Of a stretch of 64,000 nt of DNA, positions 46,078 to 56,988 are shown piece after piece. The notes under the pieces are model-generated. The model saw nothing but the letters and a program-made list of their open reading frames with translations. It did no database searches and was not told the origin of the DNA. The translations under genes were made by a program, and so were the position numbers. This DNA is from Adiantum capillus-veneris. Lineage: Eukaryota > Streptophyta > Polypodiopsida > Polypodiales > Pteridaceae. Every line of letters begins with the position of its first letter. Within the stretch, counting starts at the first letter, position 1. The stretch covers positions 110,876,468 to 110,940,467 of the forward strand of contig CM043966.1 of NCBI GenBank assembly GCA_014529385.2, written 5' to 3'.

Positions 46078-49000
46078 GAAAAAGTGTATTGTCACATTTG
46101 TGAAAGGGATGGACATAGTACTGCTAGCTGTTGGTATAATCCAAAGAATAGAGGGCAGACAGCACCTAACATAGGAAGAGGAAGACCAGAAATTGGAGCA
46201 AATCAAGCAGTACCATTTAGGGAAAGACCACCATTTCAGAGGGCAAGACCTCCTAGACCTCCTTGGAGAGAGCAGGAGAACAATAATAATAGGAGACCCT
46301 GTGTGTACTGTGGTGCACCAGATCACTGGGAAGGTCCCAATTGTGCTTTATGGGTGAAGCATAGGGAAGAAAGGGGAATGCCCATTGTGAGATATAATCA
46401 GCCCAATCAACCTGAAAATCAGCAACAGCAGCAACAGCAGCAGCAGCAAAATCAGCCAGCAGCTCAGGCAAATGTAATCTTGTTTGATGTGTTTTCTCAG
46501 GATAAGCAGATTCAAGATACTGACCAAGAACAGGAGCAGCAAGGGAATGAAGAGGAACATCAATGGACTTGTGACTGTAACCAATGTGTGCAGGAGGATC
46601 ATGTTGAAGTTCTAGCAGTGACTAGGTCTAAGGATAAAGCACCTTTGGATTGGAAGGAGCAAAAAGGGGTAAGAGACCAGGTTACAAAAAGGATTGCCAA
46701 ACACCAGGCAAAGCAGGTGGATATTGAGGATGACCCAAAAGAAAAGGAAGAGCAGAATAAAGGGAGCAAGGAGGTGGAAAATAAACAGGATAAGGATTGG
46801 TTTGAAATACTTATTAGCTCACCTCTTCAATTATCTTTGGATCAGTTGTTGCAATTGGTTCCAGCTTTCAAAGACAGATTGTTCAGAAAGCTGCAGAACC
46901 TGAATGGACTTGGCACAATGGACAGGCAGTTGTCTCCAGCAGCAGCAAATAGAATTGATCCAGCAGATGTGGACTTTGTGGTACCAGTTATTAAAGTACA
47001 CTTTCTTGGAGAAAATTTTGATGATGTGTTATTGGATGGAGGCTCTGGGGTGAATATTTTACCAGAGGCAGTGTACAAAAGAATGGAGTTGGGAGCTATG
47101 GCTCCAGCACCTTTTCAGGTGAAAATGGCAGACCAATCTAGGGTACAACCTTTGGGAATTCTCAAAGCACAGGAAATTCAGGTGTCAGGATTATCCTTTT
47201 TTGTTAATTTTGTGGTACTCAGAATGTCAGACTCAGCAGCTGCATATGAAATGCTATTAGGAAGGCCTTGGTTCAGATTGGCTAAAGTAAGACAGGACTG
47301 GGGAGAAAATGTTGTCATATTGAAAAAAGGGAAAAAGAAAGTAACCATACCTATGAGGGGAAGGAAGATGGTTCCATTAAGTGAGAAACCACTGTTTGCT
47401 CAGACTATTAATTTTGCTGATGAGGTCACAGATGACCAAGAGGAAGAGTTCTTGAAGGCCAATCCAACTGTTGTACCTGTGTTTGAAGTAGATGTGGAAA
47501 GCATGTTACAACAAGGTAAGGAACAGGATGAGCCAGATACAGGTTTAGCACCAGGACAAACAGTGCAGGGTAAGGAAATGTTACAGTTGGTGGACCAGAA
47601 ATATGCTATGTCTGATAAGGAACAGATTCAGCAGGAAGAAAAGGAGGCCAGGGATATGGCTGAGAAAATTTATGAAAAGAAGTTTGGGGCATCAAGCAGG
47701 GTAGAAAAGGAGGAGCTTCAGGATCTGAATTTCGGAACAGAGGCAGAACCAAGAATGGTCAGAGTGAGTGCACACATTCAAGGGGAATTTCTGGCACAAC
47801 TGTTGCAATTATTGGTTGATTATAAGGATGTGTTTGCTTGGGATTATTCTCAGGTGAGAGGCATTGACCCAGCACTACATCAGCATAGGATTAATTTGAA
47901 AGAGGGTGCAAAACCAATTGTGCAGCAAAGATATAGAATGAATCCTAACTTTGCCAAACAGGTGAAGGAGGAGCTTGATAAGCTCCTGGCAGTAGGGTTC
48001 ATTAAACCTGTACATGAAGTATCATGGTTGTCTCCTATACTGGTTGTGCCAAAGAAAAATGGAGCTTTAAGAGTATGTGTGGATTATAGAAAATTGAATG
48101 CAGCAACCATTACTGATCCCTTTCCTATGCCATTTTGTGATGCTGTGTTGGATGCAGTAGCTGGTCATGAAATGTACAGCTTTTTGGATGGTTTTTCTGG
48201 TTATAATCAGATTAGTGTTGCTGAGTCAGATAAGCATAAAACAGCTTTTATAACTGAATGGGGAGCCTTTGCATACACAGTGATGAGTTTTGGGTTAACC
48301 AATGGACCACCTTCATTTAATTTTGTTGCTCATAAGGTGTTTGAACCTTACTTACAGGACTTTATGAGAGTCTTTGTGGATGATTTCTCAGTGTTTGGAA
48401 AGAAGGATAAACATCTGCTACATCTGAAGCTCTGTTTTGAAAGATGCAGACAATTCAGGATGGCTCTGAATCCTTATAAAAGTGTAATTGCTGTGAGGAG
48501 TGGAATACTTTTAGGACATGTGGTGTCAGAAGCAAGAATGGCCATAGATGTCAAGAAAATAGAAGCCATTCAAGCAGCACCAGTTCCTACCAATGTTAAA
48601 GAATTAATGAGGTTTGTTGGACAGACAAAGTGGCACTCCAGATATTTGAGGTATTTGTCTAATGTATGCTTGCCATTAACTCAATTAACAAAGAAGGATG
48701 TGGCATTTGTATGGGATGAGCCTCAACAGAAATCATTTCAGATGTTGAAGAAAATGATATCAGTAGCACCAATTTTGCAACCACCTGATTGGTCATTGCC
48801 TTTTCATGTGTTTGTTGATGCCTCGGATATAGCAATAGGAGCTGTACTGATGCAGGAGAAGGAGAAGGGATGGTTCAGACCTATGTAACTATGCAAGCAG
48901 GGTTCTCACAGGTGCAGAAAGAAACTATCCTGTGATTGAAAGAGAAGCTTTAGGGATGGTATATGCATTGAATAAGTTCAGGCATTACTTGTTGGGGAAC

Positions 49001-50530
49001 AAGATAGTTTTTCATGTTGATCATCAGGCCTTGTTGTATTTGATCAAGAAGCCACTTCTTACTGGAAGGCTTGCAAGATGGATGTTGTTGTTGCAGGAGT
49101 TTGACTTTTAGATTGAGCATACTCCTGGGAAGGAGCATGTAATTGCAGATTATCTAAGCAGGATTGAAACAGGTGAAGCACCTACTGGGGTAGATGATGC
49201 ACTTCCTGATGCTCAGCTGTTTGATGTGCAGACTACTGTGACTGAGTCTTGGTATGATCAATTGCTGATGTTTTTGGCTGATGGAACTATACCAAGGGAG
49301 TTCAATGCTGATCAGAGAAGAAAATTTGCACTGAAAACCAGACCCTATTTAGTTATTGCAGGGGCACTATATAAGAAAGGCATTGATCAAGTGATAAGAA
49401 GATGTGTGCCAGAATTTGAGCAAAGTGCAGTCTTGCAGGAAGCACATTCAGGCACAGCAGGAGGGCATTTCTCTGGAGATATTACAGGGAAGAAGATTTT
49501 GCAGGCTGGATTATGGTGGCCCACAGTTTTAAAGGATGCACATGATTATGCCAAAGATGTGTAATTTGTCAGAAAACAGGTCAACCTGATTCAAACAGGG
49601 ATAGGATGGGGGATCATCCTATTTTGCCTTTGGAACCTTTTCAAAAGTGGGGTTTGGACTTTGTAGGACCTGTCAAACCAACTTCCAAGAGGGGATGTAG
49701 ATACATTTTAGTGGCTACAGATTATTGCACTAAGTGGGTAGAAGCAGTAGCATTGAAGGATAATAAAGCTTCAAGTGTGGCCAGATTTCTTTATCATAAC
49801 ATTATGACCAGGTTTGGGTGTCCAGTGGAGCTGGTAAGTGACCGAGGAACTCATTTTCTGAATGAAGTAATTTCAGAGCTAACAAGGACACATATGATTA
49901 TGCACAAGAAGTCTACAGCATATCATCCACAGTCTAATGGTCAGGCTGAGAGCTCCAACAAAACACTGGTAAGGATTTTGAAAAAGTTTGTGACAGAGAA
50001 TCAGAAGGATTGGGATGATAAGTTGGATTCTGCCTTATGGTCCTTTAGAACAGCTTTCAAAGTCACTACTGGTATGACACCATTCAAGCTGGTGTATGGG
50101 CTGGAAGCTGTGGTGCCTATGGAGTTTGTGGTACAAAGTTTAAGAGTCTCAGCAGAGAAGCAGTCTCCAAAGTTGTCAGTACTACACAGGAACAAGTATC
50201 TGATGCAGCTGGAGGAGGATAGGTTGGTAAGCTCTTACATTACTGAAGTCATACAAAGAAGAAGACAAGCATGGGTGACCAAGAATGTGAAGTTCAAGAT
50301 CTTTCAGGTTGGAGATTGGGTAATGTTGTACAACTCTAAGCTGGGACCACATCCTGGTAAATTGTCATTGAGATATCAGGGACCATATCAGATTGTGCAG
50401 GATAAAGGACAAGGGACATTCATCATAGCTGATGTGTTTGGTACAAGAGTGGAAAAGGCAGTTAATGGTTTCAGGCTGAAGAAATTTCAGGGAAAGCCAC
50501 CTCATTTGGACTGGCCAAGTGTAGCCTGCA
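46078..50530 (+). pseudogene. G3 zinc knuckles, protease, RT, RNase H and integrase
   Basis: The same frame as Gag continues with zinc knuckle CHICERDGHSTASC, a variant CVYCGAPDHWEGPNC, a Gln-rich run (about 46424-46456), protease LLDGGSGVNIL (about 47032), RT with the FVDDFSVFG site (about 48376) and RNase H FVDASDIAIGAVL. A one-base insertion at 48886 shifts the frame inside RNase H. TAG at about 49109 replaces the codon before IEHTPGKEHV. A one-base loss near 49556 falls inside the integrase zinc finger (H-H...CVICQ). The integrase core is intact in one frame: WGLDFVGP, LVSDRGTHF and SNGQAESSN. There is no plant-type second RNase H and no chromodomain. Confidence 0.92.
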
Positions 50531-50946
50531 TGACTGTAATACCCCTACAGCCAGGAGATTCAGAATCAGCAAAAGGAAAAGGAAAAATGCTGGCTTGCAT
50601 GGATTTGAGGAGGTCTTTTCATAGTATCCCATATAATTCACAGGTTGGAGGAGGTAGGCAGTTCCAAAGGGCACATCCGATTCAACATTGCAGATGTTGG
50701 AAGAGTACCTGTGTCGGAACTGACCAAGTCAGAATTTTTAATAAGAAATTATTAGGCCCGATTAATAACTTCGGGGATTGTGCTGAAAAGAAGTTTCGTA
50801 GCACTTCAAGGATACCGGGTGGAGATATGTGTGCATGGTGCAGCGAGTATAATCATACATGCAACAAAATTTCAGTACGTCCAGTTCACATGCAGCAGCG
50901 CAGAAAATTCGGGTTTTCGCTTGAAGAAGCTTTATTCAGTCCTGCC

Positions 50947-52652
50947 ATGCCGAAAGCAAAGCAATTGATGGCCATGCAACCACAGCCTGATGAGGAGCAG
51001 ACCGAAGGTTCGGGGCGATGGTTGAGAAGCAAAGCTTTGCCTATGCGGCTTGACGTTAGCAGTGCAGACGAAAACAGTGACTCTGCAGAAGAGGAAACGC
51101 CAACGCCGACTCCTGTGTCAGAAGGTAAGGTGATGCAAGCATTAATGGACCCTTTTATGGACTTCAAAGTTGACATAGATTGTCAGGCAGAGCGCAACGC
51201 CATATGGTTGCAGTAGGTAGGATTGTATGAGTTTGCGATTCTGCCTTGGGAAGAATGTAGAAACAATGTATATGCAAAGTCTCAGTTGGAAATACTTAGG
51301 AAGACTAAGGGGAGAGTGTCAACGCATGTGGTACTCAATGTGGAGTTGGTGTCTGAGGTGTTCAAGCTGCCTTTGCATCCTAATACACCTATTCCAAAGT
51401 GTTCAGAGGAAGCACTGAAAAAGGAGTTTGGTCCAAGAGAAGGAGGCAGGCAGTATTACATGTTAAAGAATGTGGCATATGCTAGGAGAGAGCAGCTTAA
51501 GTGGTACTTGGAGAGGCTATGCTTTATTGTGAAGTTTGATTATATGTCAAAAGAAAACTTTGCACCATTAAGCTATGCAGAGCAGGGAGGAGAAGTGAGC
51601 TGGGCTCACTGGGTGTATGAAAAGTTGGCAGCAGAGATTCATTCTTCAGACAAGAGGAAGACACAGGCAAATAGTAGGTTATGTGGTTACTTGTCAGCAT
51701 TGTTCTTTTTTGCACAGAGAGTACAGAATGGTGAAGCAAGGTGGCCTGTGAAAGCAGAAAAACTAGTGCAGGAGAAGCAGCAGCCAGTTCAGATTGAGCA
51801 TCCCATCATGGTGCATTCTGAAAAGATAGGATTTGTGAAGTTTAATGCTAAGCATATGGAGGCTTATGAGGATTTGGTGAAAGCCAAATATACTCCAGGA
51901 GAGGCCTTTGAAGAAATCACAGCAAAAATGCAGTTTACAGAATTTGGCACCATGGATGTTGATTCACCAATGCAGGTAAAAGCAGAGGAAACACCAATAA
52001 AGCTTGGTAAGGCTTTCACATTATCCAACAAGAGGAAGAAGTCTGAACCAGTCAGCAGAGTGTTTTCTAGATTAGATTTCAGTGCTGAGGAAGTCTCTGG
52101 AGTATCAGTAGACACTGGGAAATTGGACAGTGATAAAGTAGTTCAGATGCTGCAGCAGGTGCAAGAATTTGTGAGGCAGCAGAATAATATGCTGAAGGTT
52201 CAGAGTATGCAAGCTGAAAGGAATGCAGAAAAATTGATGGAGTTTAAAGGACAGGTGTCACAGGTGAAAGAGTTTGAAGAGCAGATAGCTATGATGAAAG
52301 TAAAGTATAAGCAGGATATGGAGGAAACAGTGGGGAAACAGAAGATGGAGTTAGCAAAAGTGAAAGCAATGGACTGAGAAAGTGGAGGCAGCGGTTGCTT
52401 TGGAATTGGAAGACATGGCAAAGAGGAATGCAGAGTTACAGGTCACTGTGGAGATGCAGAGGTTGAGATTGGAACCTTTGCAGATACTAGAGCAACAGAT
52501 GTTGGCACAGGAGGAAATTAGCTTGAGTGCAGTATTAATGAAAGAAGGAGAAGTGTATATTCTCAAGCAGCAGTTAGCTTTGGTTGCACAGGAGATGTGG
52601 CAAAAGACCAAGGAAAGAATGAGATTTGTCATTAAGTATCCATATGAGGTGC
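50947..52652 (+). pseudogene. G3 ORF3, unknown protein with C-terminal coiled coil
   Basis: The likely start is ATG 50947 (MPKAKQLMAMQPQPDEEQTE). An acidic N-terminal part (residues about 1-80) is stopped by TAG at 51214. The frame resumes with VGLYEFAILPWEEC, a globular part of about 220 residues with VELVSEVFKLPLHPNTPIP and REQLKWYLERLCFIVKFDYM, then a linker and a long Glu/Gln/Lys heptad-rich coiled coil. One extra base near 52372 shifts the frame, and the coiled coil continues (AAVALELEDMAKRNAELQ) until G5 interrupts at 52653. No signal peptide or membrane segment is seen. It is not RT, integrase or a typical envelope. The position matches the extra 3' ORF of Athila/Tat-type elements. Confidence 0.7.
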
Positions 52653-54367
52653 TGATAGCCGTTTTTTCGGCTCTTTGTAATTGCCACAGTGAGTTACCTC
52701 ACCCTACCAAAATCACCCAAACACTGTGGCTATCCCTACCATTTCACTGTACATAGGCGTGCGTGAGTCACGGGACTTTTCCCATATCTTCTTAAAAAAC
52801 CCTCAGCTAGCTAGTCACTGGGCTAGGTGAGCCAAAAAAAATAAAAAAAATAAAAAAAATAAAAGTATATTATGGCCTCTTTGTGTGTAAATATTTCATT
52901 GTATATATGGCCTAAATATAGGGATTTTTAATAATTATTTTGGTATTTTATTTAAATATTTCTACTTAGGTGTGTGTTTTATTAAACCTATGTACACCTT
53001 CTTTCATCCTCTTACACCATAATTATATATATATATATATATTTTTTGCCAATATGTACATACTCTAACCTCATATTTTTCCTTTATACAAATCACTCCC
53101 ACATTTTCACCCTCACCCTCGTGAAAACAAAAAATTGATTTCTACTCATTGGTTACTTTTATTATATTATTTACTTGCATACCTTTTTCTCTTTCACCCA
53201 AAATAATTCAAGGAGGGACCATATCATATGATTCCAATATCTTTCCATATCCATAACTCCTCCATATTTTTATTATTATTTTTACTCACTATTCTAACAC
53301 CATGTGCTCATTGAGCTAAAGTCCATGAATAGTCCATACACTAGTCCCACCATGTATATATTTCTTATTTCACCAATAATCCTCCTCCATGCATGGGTCA
53401 AGGGCAACTTGAATGCTTTGTATTATAATATGACAAAGGAGGGGCTCACTCTTGGATGCATTGTACAAATTCAACAAAGGAGGGGACCACTAAAAGACTT
53501 TTGCAGGCATAAAAAACAGGCTTTTTGGTGAGAATTTTGGCACCTATCTCCACTCCGAATTTGGAGCGGTGGTCAAAAGAGAAAATGTAGCCCACGCTCT
53601 GAATAATCACCCCAAATGTTTTCATGATTTTTGGAGCTACCAGCTGTGAGCTATGATGTTTTTAGTGGACCCCAGTTTTCCCATGCTATGCAGCCACACT
53701 CTCTCTTCCACTTTATCATTTTCCTCTTTCACACACACTTCTCCACTCATCATCCCCATCTCTCTCACCACTCCTCTCTGCACACTACTCACCTTCTCCT
53801 CAACCTTGAAGAATAAGAGAAACCATGGTGAACTCATACCTCCCACACACAATTCCATTCCAAAATTGACCACCTAGTCTCATTTTTCCTCCTCCAAATT
53901 ACCCATATCTATCAAAAAACCACAAAATTCAACCTCTTCTCTTAAAAGATAGCATCATGGTGGTTGATTACTCAGCTTCAATTACCTTGTCTCTCAAGGA
54001 AGGTCAAGAGTGGAGAAAAAATGTACCGTCAAAGCTAGTGGACCGTCAACAAGCGTCAAAATTGGCCCTACTCAAGACACTTGGAGCATCAACCTTGTAA
54101 GAAATCCACCTTTTCTTACCTCTTAAGAGTTTTTCTTCCTTATTTGTATCCTACATGGATACTCCCATTGTAAATATTCAATTCCATTTGTAAATTAATA
54201 CTAACTCTACTAACACTAACCCACTATGAAAAGTCCTATCACCTCCATTTCTCTCCTCTCTCTTTCCCCACCAACTTCTTGATAATTCCAAGCAAAAGAA
54301 ATTAGATAAATTGCTGAAAATCTAACTCAACCATGGTTAGAGGAGTAACCCTAGCCTTCAAAATTGC

Positions 54368-54376
54368 TATAAAAGG
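54368..54376 (+). promoter_or_regulatory. G5 LTR TATA box
   Basis: TATAAAAGG is conserved in both G4 LTRs (antisense) and is absent from the deleted solo LTR. It is the probable core promoter for the genomic RNA. Confidence 0.6.
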
Positions 54377-55030
54377 AGGGTGTAGCTAGCATAAAAGGGG
54401 GGAGCCATAAGCAAGAGCACTATGCTATAGCTTGAGAAGCCAAGCTCAACCTCTCTAGAAGGAGCTCTTGAGTGGAAGCTCATTGTCTTATGCATGTGCA
54501 TGTGTTGTAATAGGGGATTAGCAAGGGAAATCTATGCCATTGTAAGAGAGAGAGTGATCATTCAATTGAGAGTAGGAAATCTATCATTTCTCCTACTAGT
54601 GTAAGCCCAACATTCGTTGAATCAAGGAGGGTGGATTTGGACTAAGCTTGGATACTTTGTCTCCCTTCCAACGTGAAGTAATGGACAACAATGATGCGTA
54701 AGTGTTTTGGTTTTTTTTAAGTTCTTGATAGCTTGTCTCTGGTATTGTCATCAATCTAGCCATAAATCCCACATACTGTAAGAGGGCGACAGGGTGGAGA
54801 GGACTCCCCTGGCCTTAAGACAGTGATTGGGGTGGCTTTTCTAGTGATGTGTTGTGGTGAAATTTACGCAAGCTATGTTGAACAAGTACTAATCTCACTT
54901 TGATTTGTCATGACAGATTTGTAAGAAGGTATTAATGCAACAAGCACCCCCTCCCCCTTTCTCTCTCTTTCTTAAATATATAGTTGTGTTTGCTTGATCA
55001 TTGCCGATACGTTTCAAAGCAGCCCGAGCA

Positions 55031-55033
<3 letters not shown>

Positions 55034-55065
<32 letters not shown>
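55034..55065. repeat. CT microsatellite in G5 5' LTR
   Basis: (CT)16, the same locus as the GA tracts in G4 and the solo LTR. It lies downstream of the TATA box, so it would be transcribed. Confidence 0.95.
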
Positions 55066-55068
<3 letters not shown>

Positions 55069-55329
55069 TTTTAGTGTGTGAGAGTATTCCATTGGTGTTA
55101 GGGTTAGTGTAAATTCCTTGCTTGTTTGTGGGTTGCTCTAACGATTCTCCTCTTTTGCGTCCTAGTTCGCTCTTAACTAGGTGGTGTCCCTTGTGTAGTT
55201 GGGATTTGGCTGTGGGTTTGTTGTTTTGGTTTGTGTTGTGTTGTGCCCCAGCCCCATTGAGCAGCACGGGAGCCTTGAAGGTGTCTAGAGGCCACTCTTC
55301 TTGTTGCCCGCCCCGGACCGCCTCAATTT

Positions 55330-55345
55330 TGGTGCCCCCACTGAG
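55330..55345 (+). other. G5 primer-binding site
   Basis: TGGTGCCCCCACTGAG lies four bases after the LTR end and is identical in G4. It is the site of minus-strand priming by a tRNA ending GGCACCA. Confidence 0.7.
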
Positions 55346-55400
55346 GACGGCTTGTGTATTTTTGTGTAGAATCAACCTTTAGCATAGTCAAGTAGTTTGC

Positions 55401-55631
55401 ATGAATCACGAAGCTTTGTATGATCCCTTCATTCCCATTGCAAGGCAGAAGGTACACATAATTGTTAGTACTAAGTTGCAATTTCAACGTGTCATTCGTA
55501 GAATTTTAGGTCCTCTTAGGTTGACCGAGATAAACGCTTCAGTAAATCCTTTTATTTTGCCTCTCATTAGGTACGACCTTAGTTTGGACGTCTATATTTG
55601 TGTTTTTTTTAAAGCATTAGGACATGCATAG
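55401..55631 (+). CDS. G5 small ORF a (about 70-76 aa), unknown function
   Basis: The ATG is about 55 bp after the PBS. The protein starts MNHEALYDPFIPIARQKVHI. It aligns without gaps to ORF b: about 22 of 57 positions are identical, including ILPLI near the end and E-I-x-A-S-x-N-P before it. G4 carries the same ORF with about seven changes. In G5 one extra T in a T run alters the last residues and moves the stop. Alternating hydrophobic residues suggest a small beta-rich domain. It has no signal peptide or membrane helix and no family I recognise. Confidence 0.6.
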   Translation: MNHEALYDPFIPIARQKVHIIVSTKLQFQRVIRRILGPLRLTEINASVNPFILPLIRYDLSLDVYICVFFKALGHA

Positions 55632-55634
55632 GCC

Positions 55635-55853
55635 ATGGATAATGGCCCAGGAATAGAGGTTTTTCCCTTTCATTTTACTCCACACATTAGAATAAACGTT
55701 GCAATTAGTAGAAAGATCCATTTTCAACAACGAATGGTGTTCATGTTTGGTGCCCAAAGAGCAGGAGAAATTCTTGCATCACCAAACCCTGTCATTCTAC
55801 CTCTCATCAACTACCACACTTCTTTTGATGTACATGTGTTCATTTTATTTTAA
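55635..55853 (+). CDS. G5 small ORF b (72 aa), paralogue of ORF a
   Basis: The ATG lies three bases after the ORF a stop. The protein starts MDNGPGIEVFPFHFTPHIRI and ends in a short hydrophobic run before the stop. It is conserved as an open frame in G4 (38822-39040). Tandem arrangement and ungapped similarity to ORF a show an internal duplication. A short ATG frame at 55855, directly after the stop, could be the first exon of ORF c. Confidence 0.6.
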   Translation: MDNGPGIEVFPFHFTPHIRINVAISRKIHFQQRMVFMFGAQRAGEILASPNPVILPLINYHTSFDVHVFILF

Positions 55854-55854
55854 A

Positions 55855-56434
55855 ATGAAGTGCAGCCCAGCAAAGTAGTGTGTATGTTTGTTTTTTCTTT
55901 GTCCAAGTTGTTACAAGAAACAAAAAAACGATCATTTGTTCTAACTGAGAATGTGTGTGCAGTGAAAGTTCAATCCTTAGAGATCTAGCTCTATTACCAA
56001 TTGAGTTGCAGGAGCAAGTAGTAAGGCGTCTCCCTCATAACAAGAGGGTGGTGAAGTTAAGACGGAAGGTCCTACGCGTTGATTCCATTTTCCTCTTGTT
56101 GTTGGGCACTAAGGAAGACCGCGCATTCATCCAACTAGTGTGTGCCCTAAGATTGGTAAATAGAGTGAAATTTGGCGTTTGGCGAGTGCATTTCACCATT
56201 GAGGAAGACTCTTCAAGAAACTTGCGGCCAGAGTTCATGCTTCATAGACTCACATTTGGTGAATTTTTCCCTCATTTGCACCTTATTAATAGTCTTCCTT
56301 TCGCTTTCAACAAAGGAGATAGGGAGCTATTCAGAGCTTGTCTTAATAAAGAGAGCATAGAGAAGATTGCAAATTTGTATAAATTCTCATCCTTCTCTAC
56401 TTTCTATGACACTTTGTTCATAGAGACATTGTAA
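55855..56434 (+). CDS. G5 ORF c (about 160 aa), possibly spliced, F-box-like start
   Basis: The frame open at 55955-56434 has no ATG of its own near its start. An ATG at 55855 followed by GT (55875) and TTCTAAC...TGTGTGCAG (ending 55962) would remove an 88-bp T-rich intron and enter this frame in phase. The N-terminus has LPIELQEQVVRRLPHNK, which resembles the first helix pair of an F-box. Further conserved blocks shared with ORF d are FIQLVCAL and LINSLPFAF. Function unknown. It is absent from G4. Whether it is spliced and translated is inference. Confidence 0.55.
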
Positions 56435-56477
56435 ATCTCTTTATGCTTTTGAATGATTTAACCATAACCCTAAGGAG

Positions 56478-56939
56478 TTTTTGCCCAGGAATTTTGTAGC
56501 ACAAGTGGAGTCTTTAAATCTTGCAAACTTGATTGGACTTGATGAGGATGTTCTTTATGAAATTGTGAGAAGGTTGCCTCACTCCGACTGTGTGGAACTC
56601 GAAGGAAAGGAGCTCCTAGTCAATTGCTACTTTCTCACGGCCTTCGACGAGCATGAAGATCTAGTTTTTATACAAACCGCTTGTGCATTGGGAATTGTAG
56701 AGCAAGTGCAATTTATCACTTGGGACGTGGTTGCTCTTTTGGATCCAGAAAAGGAAGTTCTAGAGATTTCTGTTTATCACCTTAGCTTTGAAGAATTTCA
56801 ACCCTTCTTAGAGCTCATCAATAGTCTACCCTTTTGTTTTGATCAAACAAATCGAGACCTTATTGAAGCTTGGATAGCTGAAGAAGAAAACCTAGAGTGG
56901 TATTTTCTCTCTTCTTCATTTGCAGGCGAGTGGTTCTAG
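56478..56939 (+). CDS. G5 ORF d (about 150 aa), paralogue of ORF c
   Basis: It shares with ORF c the blocks VRRLPH, FIQ-x2-CAL, L-x-F-x-EF and LINSLPF-x-F in the same order and spacing. No ATG is present in the frame. An acceptor TTTTTGCCCAG (ending 56488) and a donor GT at 56431, which overlaps the ORF c stop, would join c and d in phase and make one protein of two tandem domains; the 58-bp intron would be short for a plant. It lies 49 bp before the gag ATG. It could also be read by other means, or be decayed. Confidence 0.55.
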   Translation, partial: FLPRNFVAQVESLNLANLIGLDEDVLYEIVRRLPHSDCVELEGKELLVNCYFLTAFDEHEDLVFIQTACALGIVEQVQFITWDVVALLDPEKEVLEISVYHLSFEEFQPFLELINSLPFCFDQTNRDLIEAWIAEEENLEWYFLSSSFAGEWF

Positions 56940-56988
56940 ATCTCTATTGTATCCCTTATTGTAACTCGTGTTGTAATCTTTCATAATA

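Larger units (their letters stand above)
44615..52652 (+). mobile_element. G3: Ty3/gypsy element with an extra 3' ORF (interrupted by G5)
   Basis: It has a 5' LTR of about 366 bp, PBS, gag, pol (protease, RT, RNase H, integrase, no chromodomain) and a further ORF3 downstream of integrase into which G5 is inserted. The 3' LTR must lie beyond the window. The protease DGGS motif and an extra ORF behind integrase point to the Athila/Tat side of non-chromoviral gypsy elements. About six stops or frameshifts make it inactive. Confidence 0.9.
52653..55325 (+). repeat. G5 5' LTR
   Basis: TGATAGCCGTTTTTTCGG...CCCCGGACCGCCTCA, 2673 bp. A TATA box (TATAAAAGG, 54368-54376) and a CT tract (55034-55065) lie in the right third. 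Small open frames inside (for example 53304-53531 and 53631-53877) recur in the 3' LTR only because the LTRs are identical. No gene is claimed inside it. Confidence 0.95.

Noticed and set aside
50947-52652. G3 ORF3 as a retroviral-type envelope
   Set aside because: No signal peptide, no membrane helix and no Cys pattern visible; a long coiled coil alone is not enough.
53304-53877. ORFs of 61-78 codons repeated at 63107-63659
   Set aside because: The two sets are identical only because they lie in the two LTRs of a young element; no motif and no conservation argument beyond that.
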